A DNA stretch of 63,965 bases from a virus. The notes under the pieces are model-generated. The model did not search any database. It saw only the letters and a program-made list of their open reading frames with translations, and had not been told where the DNA came from. The stretch's first letter is position 1. The number at the start of each line of letters is the position of its first letter. A program made the position numbers and the translations under genes. The DNA is taken from positions 1-63,965 of the IMG/VR virus record IMGVR_UViG_3300033145_000191; one strand, written 5' to 3'. This document shows, in pieces, positions 7,502-14,613 of this stretch.

Positions 7502-8682
7502 TGGCTGACAACATTAAATTACCAACTAAAGGTGATGAAGGTGCTGTTTCTCCAATTATAGCGACAACTGATGAAAGTAGTGTTCATTTTCAGCGAATTA
7601 TTCTTGCTGGTAGTAATGGTTCTTCTTTGATTAATGTAGATGTTCTTAATCGAAAGTTAAGAACCTTATCTTTACCTTATACTTATGGTATATCTAAAGA
7701 TATTATTTCTGGTCATGAACCTATAACTATAATGGGTTATAATGTTGATGTTGATTCAATTGAAGAAGATATTTGGGCTATTGGTGGTAGATACATTCCG
7801 CCAACAGCGGCTATGCAATTAGAGGTAACATCAGATAGTGCTGAAGATGATAGTGGCACTGTTACTTTTTCAGGGACGGCAGACACGGTAATTACCTCTG
7901 ATATTTCAAATAATGAAGGGATTATTACACTTACTGATGCATCTAAAGATTTTACTGCCGGTGGCGCACCAGTTGTTGCAGGTGATAAAATTCTTTTAAT
8001 GGATGATATAGTTCTAGCAACTGTTACAAATGTAACGGCTACTGTTCTTACTGCTAGCACAACTCATATTGATGATGTTGTTACACTATCGGCTATAGAT
8101 TATAACATCATTGATATTTCTGTAATGGGAACTGGCACAGGTGTTATTTGTTTACATTATCTTGATGAAAATTATGTAGAACATTCTGAGTATGTTATTC
8201 TTGATGGGACTAATGTTGTTACAACAACTGCAATTAATATTCTACGTGTTAATCATGTGCACAGTATTATAGTTGGAACTACAGGATTCTGTGTTGGTAA
8301 TATTGATGTAAGACACTTAACTAATACACCAATATACCGAAGAATGATAACTGGAACTAATTCAGATCAAGATTCATTTTATACTGTTCCAGCAGGAAAG
8401 ATATTGTATATTACAAATGTGCAAGTTTCTTCTGGTTATACAACGAATTTTAGATTAACATTAACTAAATTATTAGCTACTGTTTCTGTGGGGCATCATT
8501 ATAGGGCGCCAGGAATTTTTATGAGGCACAAATCAACAATGACACAGGATACAAATACAAATCTTCATTTTGAAATGCCACTTAAAATGCCAGCTAAAAC
8601 AGATATTAAGATGGCATCAAGATGCCCTGAGTCAAATGCAATTGTTAGTGTTAGTTATATAGGTTGGTTGGAGTTAGTATAA
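7501..8682 (+). CDS. Virion-module beta-rich protein (393 aa)
   Basis: Starts at GTG in an AGTGG overlap with the preceding stop. It is Thr/Val/Ile/Asp-rich throughout with few helices, typical of decoration, head-fibre or tail-spike-like virion proteins. Segments such as VTFSGTADTVITSDISNNEG and the TVPAGKILYITNVQVSSGYT region suggest two beta domains. No family is recognised, and its place before the head-tail genes argues for a structural role. Confidence 0.6.
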   Translation: MADNIKLPTKGDEGAVSPIIATTDESSVHFQRIILAGSNGSSLINVDVLNRKLRTLSLPYTYGISKDIISGHEPITIMGYNVDVDSIEEDIWAIGGRYIPPTAAMQLEVTSDSAEDDSGTVTFSGTADTVITSDISNNEGIITLTDASKDFTAGGAPVVAGDKILLMDDIVLATVTNVTATVLTASTTHIDDVVTLSAIDYNIIDISVMGTGTGVICLHYLDENYVEHSEYVILDGTNVVTTTAINILRVNHVHSIIVGTTGFCVGNIDVRHLTNTPIYRRMITGTNSDQDSFYTVPAGKILYITNVQVSSGYTTNFRLTLTKLLATVSVGHHYRAPGIFMRHKSTMTQDTNTNLHFEMPLKMPAKTDIKMASRCPESNAIVSVSYIGWLELV

Positions 8683-8798
8683 TGTCATTACTACTAATAT
8701 TTCAATCAAAGCAACGGAAACGGAAAAAGAAACAAGAAGTTTTAAAAGAGAATCGTGGCTACAAAGCTGGTAGTAGTAGTAAGAAATTAACAACTTAA
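8682..8798 (+). CDS. Small highly basic protein (38 aa)
   Basis: MSLLLIFQSKQRKRKKKQEV and 18 further residues. It starts at a TAATG overlap with the previous stop and ends 11 bases before the next gene. A short hydrophobic N-terminus leads into a dense Lys/Arg block. The tight fit between neighbours supports a real gene. It could bind DNA inside the head or the membrane; unproven. Confidence 0.5.
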   Translation: MSLLLIFQSKQRKRKKKQEVLKENRGYKAGSSSKKLTT

Positions 8799-8809
8799 AG
8801 GATAAGCTA

Positions 8810-9277
8810 ATGGCTATTGATTTAATAACTGACTCTTATGTAACTACTATTGCTCAAGGCGATACGTGGTTTGAGAGCAGGGTTGGCGCAGATGCGTGGG
8901 ATGATGCTTCTGATGCCGATCAAACAAAAGCATTAGCTCATGCTACGAAAATCATCGATTCACTTAACTTCTTGGGAGAGATGACTTCATCAACACAAAT
9001 ACATCAATTCCCAAGATACGAGGATACTAGTTATCCTGATGATATAATTAGTGCTTGTTGCGAAATAGCACTTGCACTACTTGATGATGTTGACATGGAA
9101 GCCGAAGTTGAAAACATGAGGATGATTTCACAAGGCTACGGAAGTGCCAGGTCTACCTACGACCCGACACTTGGGCCTGAGCATATTCGTGCAGGTGTGC
9201 CGAGTGCTACTGCTTGGCGCTATCTCCGACCCTATCTGCGCGACCCCCAGGCTATTAAACTAAGTAGGGGTTCGTAA
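8810..9277 (+). CDS. Head-tail connector-like protein (DnaT_2 family)
   Basis: A 155-aa protein containing the pattern A.A.IIDSL.FLGE......QFPR......P.DI..AC.E.A.ALLD, characteristic of the phage family annotated as DnaT-like (DnaT_2). By gene order and fold these usually behave as head-tail adaptors. AAAGGATAAGCTA precedes the ATG. Here it comes before the scaffold and capsid rather than after, a small departure from the commonest order. Confidence 0.65.
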   Translation: MAIDLITDSYVTTIAQGDTWFESRVGADAWDDASDADQTKALAHATKIIDSLNFLGEMTSSTQIHQFPRYEDTSYPDDIISACCEIALALLDDVDMEAEVENMRMISQGYGSARSTYDPTLGPEHIRAGVPSATAWRYLRPYLRDPQAIKLSRGS

Positions 9278-9287
9278 GGAGAGTATG

Positions 9288-10109
9288 ATGAGACAAATTA
9301 AATTGTTTGGAAAGTTGTGGACGCCTTCATATGAAGATAATTCTAATGCCGATGATGACGGTGGCAACAAAAATGATGGTGGTGGTAAAAGTGACAAAAA
9401 TGGAACTGGTGAAATAACATTTACTTCAGAACAACAAGAACATATTAATAAATTGTTAGCGGCTGAAAAACGTGAAGGTCAAGAAAAACTCAAAATTAAG
9501 ATTTCTGAAATTGAAACACTAACAAAGAAAACAAATCTCACAGTTAAAGAACGAAAACAACTTGAGGAACGATTAAAATCAGTTAAGACTGAACTTATGA
9601 CAAAAGAGGAATTAGATGATCAAGCACGAACCAAGATGGTTACAGAACATCGAGAAGAAGTTGAAACACTTACAACTGATAGAGATAGCTGGCGAACGAG
9701 ATATTCCGAAGCAACTATTAGTCGTTCACTTACAGACGCCGCTGTAACTAATGATGCAATCTCGCCCGAGCAGATTGTATCTATTGTGCGTCAAAATACT
9801 CGACTTGTCGAGGTCATAGATAAAGATGGAAAAACTACTGACACTTACAAGCCAGTTGTATCCATCAAAGTAACAAAAGATGGCGAGGAGAAAACCCTCG
9901 AACTCTCTCCGACAGAAGCAGTAAAGCAGATGAAAGAGGATGAGAGATTTTATAATCTGTTTAAAGGTGACGGAACCGGCGGTGTGAATAAAAATAATCG
10001 TGGTGCCCCATCTAACACAGATATTAAAGAACTTGCAAAGAATCCTGAGGCATATCGAAAGGCCCGGAATGAAGGAAAAATTACAGGACTCGTAAAACCG
10101 ACACATTAA
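9288..10109 (+). CDS. Scaffolding protein
   Basis: A 273-aa protein just before the major capsid gene. The N-terminus is followed by a Gly/Asp/Asn/Lys linker (residues 18-45), then a long Glu/Lys coiled coil (about 45-140). The C-terminus is basic and ends KITGLVKPTH. This is the usual architecture of phage scaffolds, which guide prohead assembly. The ATG at 9288 is 6 bases after AGGAG and is preferred to the ATG at 9285. The extreme N-terminus, MRQIKLFGKLWTPS, shares a W-x-P motif with the capsid and tail tube proteins. Confidence 0.75.
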   Translation: MRQIKLFGKLWTPSYEDNSNADDDGGNKNDGGGKSDKNGTGEITFTSEQQEHINKLLAAEKREGQEKLKIKISEIETLTKKTNLTVKERKQLEERLKSVKTELMTKEELDDQARTKMVTEHREEVETLTTDRDSWRTRYSEATISRSLTDAAVTNDAISPEQIVSIVRQNTRLVEVIDKDGKTTDTYKPVVSIKVTKDGEEKTLELSPTEAVKQMKEDERFYNLFKGDGTGGVNKNNRGAPSNTDIKELAKNPEAYRKARNEGKITGLVKPTH

Positions 10110-10123
10110 TTTAGGAGAGCATA

Positions 10124-11500
10124 ATGAAGTATAAGGTCTACCCAAGACTCTGGACGCCTGCAGGTGCAAATGACCTCGATGCATTTATTCCTGAGGTTTG
10201 GGCACAGGAGTCACTGATGATGCTCGAAAACGAGCTAGTTGCGGCGAACTTGGTTCACCGTGATTTTGAGGATGAGATTGCTGCTTATGGTGATGTTGTT
10301 AATACGCGACAGCCTGCAGCATTTGAAGCAAAGCGTAAGACAAATGCAGACGACGTTACTGTGCAGGATGCTGATGCAACAAACGTTGCTGTGAAGCTTG
10401 ATCAGCATCTGCATACGTCCTTTGTAATCAAGGATGGTGAGGAATCAAAAGGCTTCCAGAGTCTTCGAGACTTTTATCTGGTGCCGGCATTGCATTCTAT
10501 CGCTCAAGCGATTGACGAAATCGTGCTTTGCCAGATGCACTCATTCTTTACTAATGCTGTTGGTAAGCTTGGAACCGACCCAACAGTCTCGACTATTACT
10601 GATCTTCGTGCGCTTATGACAACTAATAAGGTTCCGCAGCAAGGTCGTAATCTTATTATCACGCCGAATGTGGAAAGCAAATTGTCTCAGATTGCTGCAT
10701 TCCATGAAGCAGATAAGATTGGTGATGATGGTTCTGCAATGCGTGAAGGTTCGCTTGGAAGGAAGTTTGGCTTCCAAATCAATATGGATCAGAATTGTCC
10801 GACTGTCAGTTCCGGTAATTCGACGCATACTGCGGCTATTAACTTATCTGCTGGTTATGCGAAGGGTAGCACGGCAGTTGTCTTTGATGCGCCTACCGGG
10901 ACGCCTGTTGTTGGTGAATTCTGCACAATTGCAGGCGACATGACACCGCAGCTTGTTACAGCAACTAATGGTTCGTCAACTATGACAGTCACACCAGGGC
11001 TTAAGTCTGCTGTTTTAAATAATGCTGTAATTACCTTCTACACGAAGGGCGCAATTAACTATTCGCCGGGACCATATGCGGCGGGTTACGCCAAGGAACT
11101 TGTCCTTGATGGCTTCTCGGTTGCTCCGCAGGTTGGACAGCCGATTGCTATAGCAGCTGCTACAGGCATCTATGGTGCATTATCAACTCCGACTACAACC
11201 AGCATATTGCTTAATCGTGCATTGGATGTAGAGGAAGCAAATAATGATGTTGTAGGAATTGGGCCTGTTGGTGAGTATTGCTTTGGGTTCCATAGAAATG
11301 CAATTTCACTTGTGAGTCGCCCGTTGGCAACTCCAGCTGCGGGAACAGGTGCATTGTCTTACGTGGCCAGCTATGAAGGTCTTGGTATTCGTGTGACAAT
11401 CACTTATGAAGGTCGCGGTCAGGGTCACCTTGTGACTGTTGACTTGCTACTTGGAACCAAGGTGCTTAATACTGATCTTGGCGCCTTGATGTATGGCTAA
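10124..11500 (+). CDS. Major capsid protein (P22 gp5-like fold group)
   Basis: A 458-aa protein with the segments IPEVWAQESLMMLENELVAA, LVHRDFEDEIAAYGDVVNTR and DQHLHTSFVIKDGEESKGF near the N-terminus, characteristic of the HK97-fold P22-type coat family. The middle (about 225-320) is Thr/Gly-rich and could be an inserted domain. Codon use is more GC-rich than in neighbours, as expected for the most abundant virion protein. AGGAG precedes the ATG, and a stable hairpin follows the stop. It begins KVYPRLWTPAG, matching the motif in the scaffold and tail tube N-termini. Confidence 0.88.
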   Translation: MKYKVYPRLWTPAGANDLDAFIPEVWAQESLMMLENELVAANLVHRDFEDEIAAYGDVVNTRQPAAFEAKRKTNADDVTVQDADATNVAVKLDQHLHTSFVIKDGEESKGFQSLRDFYLVPALHSIAQAIDEIVLCQMHSFFTNAVGKLGTDPTVSTITDLRALMTTNKVPQQGRNLIITPNVESKLSQIAAFHEADKIGDDGSAMREGSLGRKFGFQINMDQNCPTVSSGNSTHTAAINLSAGYAKGSTAVVFDAPTGTPVVGEFCTIAGDMTPQLVTATNGSSTMTVTPGLKSAVLNNAVITFYTKGAINYSPGPYAAGYAKELVLDGFSVAPQVGQPIAIAAATGIYGALSTPTTTSILLNRALDVEEANNDVVGIGPVGEYCFGFHRNAISLVSRPLATPAAGTGALSYVASYEGLGIRVTITYEGRGQGHLVTVDLLLGTKVLNTDLGALMYG

Positions 11501-11510
11501 CCGACATGTG

Positions 11511-11536
11511 TGGGGTGGATTTTGTAATCCACCCCA
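11511..11536 (+). terminator. Strong hairpin after the capsid gene
   Basis: TGGGGTGGATT and AATCCACCCCA form a perfect 11-bp stem with loop TTGT, 10 bases after the capsid stop. An outer CCGACA (11501-11506) can pair with the TGTCGG just past the hairpin. There is no T-tract, so it may be an attenuator or mRNA-stabilising element that raises capsid mRNA relative to downstream genes. Confidence 0.7.
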
Positions 11537-11563
11537 TACGGTCTTAACTTGTCGGGGATTATT

Positions 11564-11920
11564 ATGACATGGAATGGGACAGCGACCAAATGGTTTCAGT
11601 TTGGTGTTCAATTATTAGTAATTGCTGTTGCTGCTGTTATGGCCTTTGGTAGTCTTACTGGTGAAGTAAAGAGACTTGACGTTTGTGTAAAAAATATTGA
11701 AAAAGTAAACTTACGTCAATACAGTGAGATTAGATCTGAATTAATTCTATTGCGCAGTAAAGTTGATAAGACGCATGATGAAGTAATTAAGCTTAAAACG
11801 ATTATTGAATTCCAAAATAAAGGGCGAGTAAATGTCGAACGTGTTGCGGCAATTAAAGCAAATTCTCTACCGACTGAAAAGACAGTTTGGACAGACGATA
11901 GTTTATACGCGCAACACTAA
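11564..11920 (+). CDS. Single-pass membrane protein with coiled coil (118 aa)
   Basis: Starts at ATG 11564 after GGGGATTATT; an in-frame TTG at 11549 is less likely. Residues about 12-34 form one hydrophobic helix (LLVIAVAAVMAFG), followed by a charged coiled coil to about residue 85. It overlaps the next gene by 89 bases. Such proteins between capsid and tail genes are seen in some phages with no agreed function. Alternatives include a membrane-anchored assembly or lysis-timing protein. Confidence 0.55.
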   Translation: MTWNGTATKWFQFGVQLLVIAVAAVMAFGSLTGEVKRLDVCVKNIEKVNLRQYSEIRSELILLRSKVDKTHDEVIKLKTIIEFQNKGRVNVERVAAIKANSLPTEKTVWTDDSLYAQH

Positions 11921-12266
11921 GAATATTACCAATTATAAAACTGGAATAATTACAAGAGCCGGAACTAATGTAACAGTTAAACGGGCAATAGTGCTACCAG
12001 CAAGAATGATTCGAAGTTTTGAATATGATTTAACATACATTGCTGCTAATAAAAATTTTACATATGGGGGATTTTATGACGATTCGAGTAGATTAATTAT
12101 TCTTGATTATAAAGATCTTAAAAATAGTAAACTTACTCCACGCATAAATGATATTATTGTTTATAATAGTCGTGAGTGGCTTGTTAAACAGATAGTATCT
12201 CTCGATATTAATTATGGGTATGCACTTACTGTAACAGATAATTCACGCTTACCAGGTGCTTCTTAG
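11832..12266 (+). CDS. Putative head-closure protein
   Basis: A 144-aa protein with Tyr/Ile/Asn-rich beta strands and the ending NSREWLVKQIVSLDINYGYA, resembling head-closure or head-tail stopper proteins that sit below the connector. AAAGGGCGAGTAA precedes its ATG, inside the previous gene. Its place between capsid and tail tube supports this. The assignment is by size, order and general pattern. Confidence 0.5.
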   Translation: MSNVLRQLKQILYRLKRQFGQTIVYTRNTKNITNYKTGIITRAGTNVTVKRAIVLPARMIRSFEYDLTYIAANKNFTYGGFYDDSSRLIILDYKDLKNSKLTPRINDIIVYNSREWLVKQIVSLDINYGYALTVTDNSRLPGAS

Positions 12267-12276
12267 GAGTTTGGAT

Positions 12277-12753
12277 ATGGCGAATGACATGCAACACTGG
12301 CCAAGATGGGTTAGGGCCTCCTTGTCAGAGCACTTCAATAATGTAACTGGTAGCTTTGTTTTATTTGTTGAAGGAATGTATCGAGAAGAACAAACTGAGT
12401 CAGATGTTGTAGAAGTTCGAATCGATGGTCCTTATCTTACAGAAGTAAGTAAGGGTTACTGGAAAATTTTTTGTGAAGTTAGCTTATTACTACAAACTGC
12501 TATGTCTACTGACCTTTATCGTGAAGATCGTCTAGTTGGGATAATCACAAAGGCATGTAGTGCTGGTATTCAGGTATTTCGCTACGGGACTGGTATTGAC
12601 GATGATAATTCTTTCTTTGGATGTTTTCATGTTGTTGCTGATGCTCGGGGCAAAGAACGCATTCAAGTAAATAGATTTGGTCAAATCAAACCCAATGTGA
12701 GATTATTACAATCAACAGTCGAAGTGCATTTAGTAATGGAAATTACCGTTTAG
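12277..12753 (+). CDS. Putative tail completion / tail terminator protein
   Basis: 158 aa starting MANDMQHWPRWVRASLSEHF at the ATG 7 bases after AGGAG; the frame is open from a GTG at 12256 but without a site. A small alpha/beta protein between head-closure and tail tube genes is in the usual tail terminator position. It contains an YREEQTESDVVEVRIDGPYL segment and a strand-rich C-terminus. Function is inferred mainly from order. Confidence 0.55.
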   Translation: MANDMQHWPRWVRASLSEHFNNVTGSFVLFVEGMYREEQTESDVVEVRIDGPYLTEVSKGYWKIFCEVSLLLQTAMSTDLYREDRLVGIITKACSAGIQVFRYGTGIDDDNSFFGCFHVVADARGKERIQVNRFGQIKPNVRLLQSTVEVHLVMEITV

Positions 12754-12762
12754 GAGATAAAC

Positions 12763-13290
12763 ATGCATAGAAAAGCCTACGGTAATATCTGGATGCCGGC
12801 CGGTCGAAAGATCGACCTTAAAGATGTTACCTTCAAGATTAAGGATGGTGCAGCCAATGAGCTTACGGTAAAGATAGGTGAAGGAAACTTTACTTATACC
12901 CAAGCTCGTGCTCGTGAATATATTCTTGATAGAGGAACACTTGACGATGTTCGCGATGGTGATGAAACTCCTGTTGATGTCAGGTTTGACTTTGTTTGGG
13001 AGTATATTATTGCAGAAAGTTCTGGTGCAACACCATCTGTCGAGGAAGCCCTCGAAAACACAGGTGCAGCGGCTGATTGGACGTCTACGGATGCAGATAC
13101 ATGTCGGCCATATGCGGTCGATTTAGAAATTCTTAATGCACCGGGACCAAGTGGCTGTGGTGATAAAGAGACGTTGACATTTAGCGACTTCCGACATGAG
13201 AGTCTGGATCATGATCTTAGAGCCGGCACAGTAGCTTGTTCAGGCAAGTGTAATATTGTTAAGCCTACAACTGTAAGGGAGATACAGTAA
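12763..13290 (+). CDS. Major tail tube protein (putative)
   Basis: A 175-aa beta-rich protein after the terminator-like gene and before the G/GT chaperones, the standard tail tube slot. Strands such as DVTFKIKDGAANELTVKIGE and VDVRFDFVWEYIIAE fit a tube-forming beta sandwich. It begins HRKAYGNIWMPAG, sharing the W-x-P-A motif of the capsid. A very stable hairpin follows its stop, consistent with a highly expressed unit. No sheath gene follows, which argues for a siphovirus. Confidence 0.65.
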   Translation: MHRKAYGNIWMPAGRKIDLKDVTFKIKDGAANELTVKIGEGNFTYTQARAREYILDRGTLDDVRDGDETPVDVRFDFVWEYIIAESSGATPSVEEALENTGAAADWTSTDADTCRPYAVDLEILNAPGPSGCGDKETLTFSDFRHESLDHDLRAGTVACSGKCNIVKPTTVREIQ

Positions 13291-13297
13291 ATTTACC

Positions 13298-13330
13298 TGT
13301 AGTGGGGTCACATTGTGTGGCCCCACTACA
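13298..13330 (+). terminator. Strong hairpin after the tail tube gene
   Basis: TGTAGTGGGGTCACA pairs with TGTGGCCCCACTACA (15 bp including one T-G wobble, loop TTG). It lies 7 bases after the stop and is followed by CATTTATTAA. It is a partial terminator or processing site separating the tail tube from the chaperone genes. Confidence 0.75.
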
Positions 13331-13355
13331 CATTTATTAAATGGAGGTAGTAATT

Positions 13356-13853
13356 ATGAAATTGAACGGAAAAACATTAGATGCTCCAAATGATGTTATA
13401 ATCCCTATTCCAAGGGACTCCGGAGATATCATTTTGAAGGCTTCACCAGTTCTTAATGACGATGAGTTTTTGAAAATGTGTCCTGAACCGTTACCTATGG
13501 AAAAACTCCTTAAAGGTGGTATGCGAGAACTCATGACTGACGACCCTGAGTATCTTAAAAAGCGCGTTGAGTGGGCTGAACTTCGGACAGCTTGGATTTC
13601 TATTCAGTCACTTATGGCTACAGATGGTCTTGAATGGGAAGTTGTTAAGTTGGGTGATCCTACCACTTGGAGTAGTTGGAGAGATGAGCTTAAGTCTGGT
13701 GGCATAACAGACTTTGAAATGGGTCGAATTGTTAATGGTATTTTTACTGCTAATGGTTTTAATCAGGAAAAGATTGATGAGGCAATGGCCAATTTTTTAG
13801 CTGGTCGGGACAAGGAGCCCGAAAGCGAATCCTCCCTGAATACCGAACCATAA
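13356..13853 (+). CDS. Tail assembly chaperone, short form (G-like)
   Basis: 165 aa, starting at the ATG 8 bases after GGAGG. It is encoded between tail tube and tape measure, where G/GT chaperones that solubilise and deliver the tape measure are found. Near its end the zero-frame codons AAT TTT TTA (13791-13799) contain the heptamer T TTT TTA, a classic -1 slippery site. Without slippage, translation continues 17 codons past the heptamer to the TAA at 13853. Confidence 0.8.
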   Translation: MKLNGKTLDAPNDVIIPIPRDSGDIILKASPVLNDDEFLKMCPEPLPMEKLLKGGMRELMTDDPEYLKKRVEWAELRTAWISIQSLMATDGLEWEVVKLGDPTTWSSWRDELKSGGITDFEMGRIVNGIFTANGFNQEKIDEAMANFLAGRDKEPESESSLNTEP

Positions 13854-14038
13854 ATTATGCCATCTGGGAGTCTTGTGAAAGATTCGGAATCCTTCCACCT
13901 GGAGTAAATGTTCGAGAATGGGATAATTTAGATGTTTGGTCACAGTCAAAACTTATAGCTTATATGCAAATAAAAAGTTATGAGGCACAAGATCGAGATA
14001 ATCAGTTAGCGCAATTGTCGGCGGGGGCGGGCATATAG
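13356..14038 (+). CDS. Tail assembly chaperone, -1 frameshift fusion (GT-like): join 13356-13799, 13799-14038
   Basis: After a -1 slip at T_TTT_TTA (13793-13799) the new frame reads SWSGQGARKR... and stays open for 79 codons to the TAG at 14036-14038. It contains YAIWESCERFGILPPGVNVR, the W/C/F/P pattern typical of the T half of tail chaperone fusions. A small hairpin (TCGGG 13805-13809, CCCGA 13818-13822) begins 5 bases after the heptamer, as expected for a stimulator. The product would be 227 aa. The T part has no start of its own. Confidence 0.85.
13793..13799 (+). promoter_or_regulatory. -1 ribosomal frameshift heptamer TTTTTTA
   Basis: X_XXY_YYZ with X=T, Y=T, Z=A, in the correct phase for the upstream frame. 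A 5-bp hairpin lies 5 bases downstream. It sets the ratio of the short and fused tail chaperones. Confidence 0.85.
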
Positions 14039-14060
14039 CTCGCCCCCACAGGAGGAAATA

Positions 14061-14609
14061 ATGGCAGGTGGTTTAGTAATGCGGTTGCCAGTTGTAAATC
14101 CGAATGCATATAAACACATTGCTCGTAAAGCTAATTTACTTTGGGCGGATGCTATCGGTGCTTTTGTCGAAAGTCTTGCTAATGATAATAGAGTTCAAGT
14201 TGATACAGGAATGTCAAAAGCACAAATATTACCATTAGCTCGTGCTGTAAGGATGGTAGGAGCTGTAAGAGCAACAATTCATCCGAGAAGGGCTAGTCGT
14301 AAAGGTTATTCTGAATTAGGTGGCGGATGGGATGCTTCATCTGAAAGAAGCATGGAGCATGGAGAAGAACTCGGTCAAGATGCTTTTGTAATAACTTATG
14401 GGACTCCTGAAAATCCTATAATGTCATTTCAATTTCGCTTAACAGTATTTCAGTATTGGTTGCATGATAATGGATTAGGAAATCAAGCTGCTTGGGGTAG
14501 TGTTGAACGCGCTATAGCAGCGATGGAATCTTTCTTTGAGAGTCATAAAAAGGGTGCTAAATACCAATTAGCATCTACTGAACTTTTTTCTGTCTTTAAG
14601 ATAGGATAA
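14061..14609 (+). CDS. Tail-module protein of unknown function (182 aa)
   Basis: AGGAGG precedes the ATG, and the gene lies between the chaperones and the tape measure. It begins MAGGLVMRLPVVNPNAYKHI and has a helical N-terminal half with an Arg-rich patch (HPRRASRKGYSELGGGW). I recognise no family. A minor tail or tape-measure-associated role is inferred from location only. Confidence 0.55.
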   Translation: MAGGLVMRLPVVNPNAYKHIARKANLLWADAIGAFVESLANDNRVQVDTGMSKAQILPLARAVRMVGAVRATIHPRRASRKGYSELGGGWDASSERSMEHGEELGQDAFVITYGTPENPIMSFQFRLTVFQYWLHDNGLGNQAAWGSVERAIAAMESFFESHKKGAKYQLASTELFSVFKIG

Positions 14610-14613
14610 ATTA

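Noticed and set aside
9726-10184. 152-aa minus-strand frame across the scaffold/capsid boundary
   Set aside because: Antisense to two well-supported genes, rich in Cys/Phe/Ile as expected of shadow frames, and without a ribosome binding site.
11511-13330. Classical intrinsic terminators that would end transcription
   Set aside because: The hairpins at 11511 and 13298 are strong but lack T-runs, and the essential tail genes downstream have no obvious own promoter, so full termination is unlikely.
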